7,441 bases of DNA from Paracoccaceae bacterium (lineage in GTDB: Bacteria > Pseudomonadota > Alphaproteobacteria > Rhodobacterales > Rhodobacteraceae): positions 1 to 7,441 of the forward strand of contig JALXER010000093.1 in assembly GCA_027069385.1 (NCBI GenBank). The letters are read 5' to 3'. Below the pieces are notes generated by a model, which saw only the letters and a program-made list of their open reading frames with translations, was not told the origin of the DNA and did not search any database. The position numbers and the translations under genes are program-made. Each line of letters begins with the position of its first letter. The first letter of the stretch is position 1. Positions 5,930-7,441 of this stretch are shown here, in pieces.

Positions 5930-6979
5930 TTATTCTTTCCAGGTTTCTCCCAACACCCGCAACCAGTTCTCGTTGCACAATTTAGCCATGAGCGCTTCGT
6001 TATAACCGTGGCCTCGCATGGCGCTGCGCAAGGCTGGCAACCCGGCAATATCACCGATTGCCTCGGGCACCATGGCACCGTCAAAATCGGAGCCCAGCCC
6101 GACACGGTCTTCGCCCAGATGTTCGATCAGATGGTCCAGATGGCGCAGCATCAGCTCCAGCGGCGTGTCGGCAACCATCTGCCCGTCGGGTCGCAAAAAA
6201 GCGGTAGCAAAATTCAGCCCGACCATGCCGTCGCTGTCGCGAATGGCGTGCAACTGCCGGTCAGTCAGATTGCGCGCGTTGGGGCAGATGGCATGGGCGT
6301 TGGAATGGGTTGCTACAATCGGCGCGTCACTGGTTTTCACCACGTCCCAAAAGCCGGCTTCGTTCAGGTGGGACATGTCCAGCATGATACCCAGCCGGTT
6401 GCACTGCCGCACCAATTCAACCCCCTTTGGCGTCAACCCCGGTCCGGTATCGCCGGTAGAAGGAAACCGGAACGGCACCCCGTGGCCAAAGATGGTCTCG
6501 CGCGCCCAGACGATGCCCAGCGAGCGCAGCCCGGCACGATAGAACATCTCCAGCGCGTCGAAATCGCCGTCGATGGCCTCGGCACCCTCGATATGCATGA
6601 CCGCTGCCATTTTACCACGATCCAGACAGGCGCGGATCTGCGCGGTCGATGTGCAGATTTGCAGCGCGCCGCCGGCCTCTAACCGCGACAGAATGGCCAC
6701 CTGTTTCGTGGCCAGTGACAGCGCCTCTTGCTGATCGATCGGACCAAATAGCGGGATGTCATAGCTGGGCTGCAACATCTGGTCAAAAATTCCGTCTTCG
6801 TCCAGGGTGATTGGCACCCAGATCGCGAAAAATCCGCCTCCGAACCCGCCGACCTTTGCTTTAGGCACATCTATATGTGCATCATATCCGTCGGCAAACC
6901 CCATAGCGCCGTTCTCGTACTGTTTGAGCAATGCATCGTTGTGGCCGTCGAAAACCGGTGGAAAAGTGGGGGATGTCAT
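5930..6979 (-). CDS. M19-family (renal-type) zinc dipeptidase
   Basis: This is a 349-residue binuclear-zinc dipeptidase. By comparison with renal dipeptidase, every metal-ligand position is present: His13 and Asp15 in DGHND, bridging Glu131 in MHIEGAE, His204 in LDMSHL, His225 in VATHSN, and Asp298 in GLGSDFDG. Arg236 in NARNLTD matches the substrate-binding arginine region. The histidine in the renal enzyme's THS segment is replaced by Trp158 in GIVWAR, which I recall as common in bacterial members. No signal peptide or anchor is seen, so it should act in the cytoplasm, for example on dipeptides brought in by the transporter encoded downstream. M19 enzymes often cleave dipeptides with a C-terminal D-residue. 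I chose ATG 6979 because it has GAGG five bases upstream and because homology begins there; an upstream TTG at 7036 would add 19 unlikely residues. A 202-bp gap separates it from the hydrolase. Confidence 0.93.
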   Translation of the reverse strand: MTSPTFPPVFDGHNDALLKQYENGAMGFADGYDAHIDVPKAKVGGFGGGFFAIWVPITLDEDGIFDQMLQPSYDIPLFGPIDQQEALSLATKQVAILSRLEAGGALQICTSTAQIRACLDRGKMAAVMHIEGAEAIDGDFDALEMFYRAGLRSLGIVWARETIFGHGVPFRFPSTGDTGPGLTPKGVELVRQCNRLGIMLDMSHLNEAGFWDVVKTSDAPIVATHSNAHAICPNARNLTDRQLHAIRDSDGMVGLNFATAFLRPDGQMVADTPLELMLRHLDHLIEHLGEDRVGLGSDFDGAMVPEAIGDIAGLPALRSAMRGHGYNEALMAKLCNENWLRVLGETWKE

Positions 6980-6984
6980 GGCGG

Positions 6985-6988
6985 CCTC
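6985..6988 (-). promoter_or_regulatory. Shine-Dalgarno site deciding the dipeptidase start
   Basis: The minus strand has GAGG five bases before the ATG at 6979-6977. This supports that ATG over the in-frame TTG at 7036. The surrounding ten bases, ACCTGACGAG, recur at 7054-7045, where they are followed by an ATG and a 15-codon open frame; that copy has too little spacing to be a good start site. Confidence 0.6.
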
Positions 6989-7096
6989 GTCAGGTTCAGA
7001 AAAAGCCAGTTTTGGCCATATCCATCGGATGCGCAAGGGGCATTCTCGTCAGGTGGGATAAATGGGAACCCGTAGCGCTCCCGCCTGCTGTCGGCA

Positions 7097-7171
7097 TCAT
7101 TGCCTGCGCAATGAGCCTCCAGCAGTTGAGCCGGGCTGTCTGCCTCTGCGGGGAGCCGCAAGCGGCCCCCC
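7097..7171. repeat. Two hairpins in the left part of the element
   Basis: TCATTGC (7097-7103) and GCAATGA (7108-7114) form a perfect 7-bp stem with a 4-base loop. Further right, GGGGaGCCGC (7150-7159) pairs with GCGGCcCCCC (7162-7171) with one A-C mismatch and a 2-base turn. Neither is followed by a T-run on the plus strand. Confidence 0.55.
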
Positions 7172-7182
7172 TTATCGGCAGA

Positions 7183-7200
7183 GCTTGTGCATGCACAAGC
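7183..7200. repeat. Perfect 18-bp palindrome
   Basis: GCTTGTGCATGCACAAGC is identical to its own reverse complement. It could fold as a 7-bp stem with a CATG loop or bind a dimeric protein. Its outer CTTGTG/CACAAG arms recur in the larger hairpin at 7372-7403, so the two may be related in origin. Confidence 0.65.
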
Positions 7201-7303
7201 AAGGGGCCAGCCCCCTCTGGCGTAAGCGCCATTCACCCCCGGGGGATTTGTGAAAAGAAGAAGGGAAGTGAATTTATTCTTCTTCAAGTACTCTCAGGGG
7301 GGA

Positions 7304-7357
7304 GCGACGCATGTCGCGAGGGGGCGGAACGCCCCCCCCTGCCGCCCGCAGGGCGGC
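7304..7357. repeat. Cluster of three GC-rich hairpins
   Basis: Three perfect stems follow each other closely: GCGAC/GTCGC (7304-7308 with 7313-7317), GGGGGCG/CGCCCCC around GAA (7320-7336), and GCCGCCC/GGGCGGC around GCA (7341-7357). They are GC-only or nearly so and would be very stable in RNA or single-stranded DNA. No T-run follows, so they are not classical terminators. Confidence 0.6.
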
Positions 7358-7371
7358 CCGGCCCAAAGGGA

Positions 7372-7403
7372 AGCCTTGTGTTTGGCTTGCCAAACACAAG
7401 GCT
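7372..7403. repeat. Long perfect hairpin, 15-bp arms
   Basis: AGCCTTGTGTTTGGC (7372-7386) and GCCAAACACAAGGCT (7389-7403) are perfect inverted repeats separated by TT, the longest perfect inverted repeat I found in the window. It abuts the right end repeat at 7409-7426. On the plus strand no T-run follows; on the minus strand it is followed by TCCCTTTGGG, so terminator function is doubtful. Confidence 0.7.
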
Positions 7404-7441
7404 GGACTGCGGGAGCGCTACGGTTCGGTGTTTACAAGTTG

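Larger units (their letters stand above)
7066..7426. repeat. Inverted-repeat-bounded, hairpin-dense noncoding element (MITE-like or structured intergenic repeat)
   Basis: Bases 6980-7441 hold no convincing gene. Within them, GTAGCGCTCCCGC at 7072-7084 is repeated in perfect inverted orientation at 7409-7421. The match extends outward through GAACC (7066-7070 and 7422-7426) with one extra C on the left, giving two end repeats of about 18 bases. Between them lie many perfect inverted repeats: 7097-7114, 7150-7171 (one mismatch), 7183-7200, 7203-7214, 7218-7231, 7236-7245, 7255-7262 with 7277-7284, 7304-7317, 7320-7336, 7341-7357 and 7372-7403. Open frames here have poor composition and no family resemblance. 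The element could be a non-autonomous insertion, a mosaic of intergenic palindromes or a structured RNA. I recall similar hairpin-rich spacers from Rhodobacterales genomes. It lies directly upstream of the dipeptidase and may carry its promoter. Confidence 0.6.

Noticed and set aside
5908..5932. GCTAA...TTAGC with a T-run after the dipeptidase stop as an intrinsic terminator
   Set aside because: The stem is only 5 AT-rich base pairs and the T-run lies in the loop rather than after the stem, so it would not work as a standard terminator.
6008..6682. 224-codon plus-strand frame opposite the dipeptidase
   Set aside because: The minus-strand dipeptidase has all its catalytic residues; the plus frame has no motifs and a shadow-like composition.
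6996..7043. Fifteen-codon leader-like frame (MPLAHPMDMAKTGFF) just before the dipeptidase
   Set aside because: The preceding GACGAG is only one base from the ATG, there is no run of regulatory codons, and no attenuator hairpin follows.
6986..7054. Direct repeat of CTCGTCAGGT at 6986-6995 and 7045-7054 as a regulator binding pair
   Set aside because: The inner copy is explained by the ribosome-binding site of the dipeptidase, and ten bases alone is weak evidence.
6976..7287. Minus-strand frame of 103 codons upstream of and overlapping the dipeptidase start
   Set aside because: It runs through the hairpin cluster, has no family resemblance or good ribosome-binding site, and is explained by repeat composition.
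7066..7426. Complete insertion sequence
   Set aside because: There is no transposase frame between the end repeats, and no target duplication could be recognised at the edges.
7066..7441. CRISPR array or tRNA gene in the right-hand noncoding region
   Set aside because: The inverted repeats differ in sequence and spacing, there are no regular direct repeats, and no cloverleaf with a T-loop consensus was found by eye.

Overview
This window looks like a piece of an alphaproteobacterial chromosome, most likely from the Rhodobacterales/roseobacter group. It is GC-rich, its coding third positions are rich in G and C, its protein families are typical of that group, and its right end carries a GC-rich, hairpin-laden intergenic segment with a CCCCCGGGGG...AAGAAGAAGG signature that I recall from that order. 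The taxonomic call is inference from style, not from a marker gene. All convincing genes lie on the minus strand, so they read from right to left.

Layout in transcription order (right to left): (1) 7441-6980 has no gene but is packed with perfect inverted repeats. A stretch of about 361 bp (7066-7426) is bounded by inverted copies of GTAGCGCTCCCGC. (2) 6979-5930 encodes a cytoplasmic M19 (renal-type) dipeptidase with all its metal ligands. (3) 5929-5728 is an AT-richer intergenic region holding a perfect 16-bp palindrome, ACTAAACCGGTTTAGT, that resembles a LacI-family operator. (4) 5727-4946 encodes a dienelactone-hydrolase-like alpha/beta hydrolase that appears to be split by a -1 frameshift near 5581-5586. 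(5) 4945-4843 is a promoter-bearing gap with nested hairpins. (6) 4842-1 is a five-gene peptide/nickel-type (Dpp/Opp class) ABC transporter operon: periplasmic binding protein, DppB-like permease, DppC-like permease, DppD-like ATPase and a truncated DppF-like ATPase that runs off the left edge.

The transporter genes are tightly coupled. The binding-protein stop abuts the next start (TAAATG), and the other three junctions are identical 4-base ATGA overlaps. Together with the dipeptidase the locus reads as an import-and-hydrolyse module: the binding protein and permeases bring in a short peptide or similar solute, the two ATPases power uptake, and the signal-less dipeptidase cleaves it in the cytoplasm. 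M19 enzymes often accept dipeptides with a C-terminal D-residue, so peptidoglycan-derived or D-amino-acid dipeptides are plausible substrates, but this is inference.

I see no clear novel defence or mobile system. The features most worth a second look are the inverted-repeat-rich element at the right end, the hydrolase frameshift and the operator-like palindrome.
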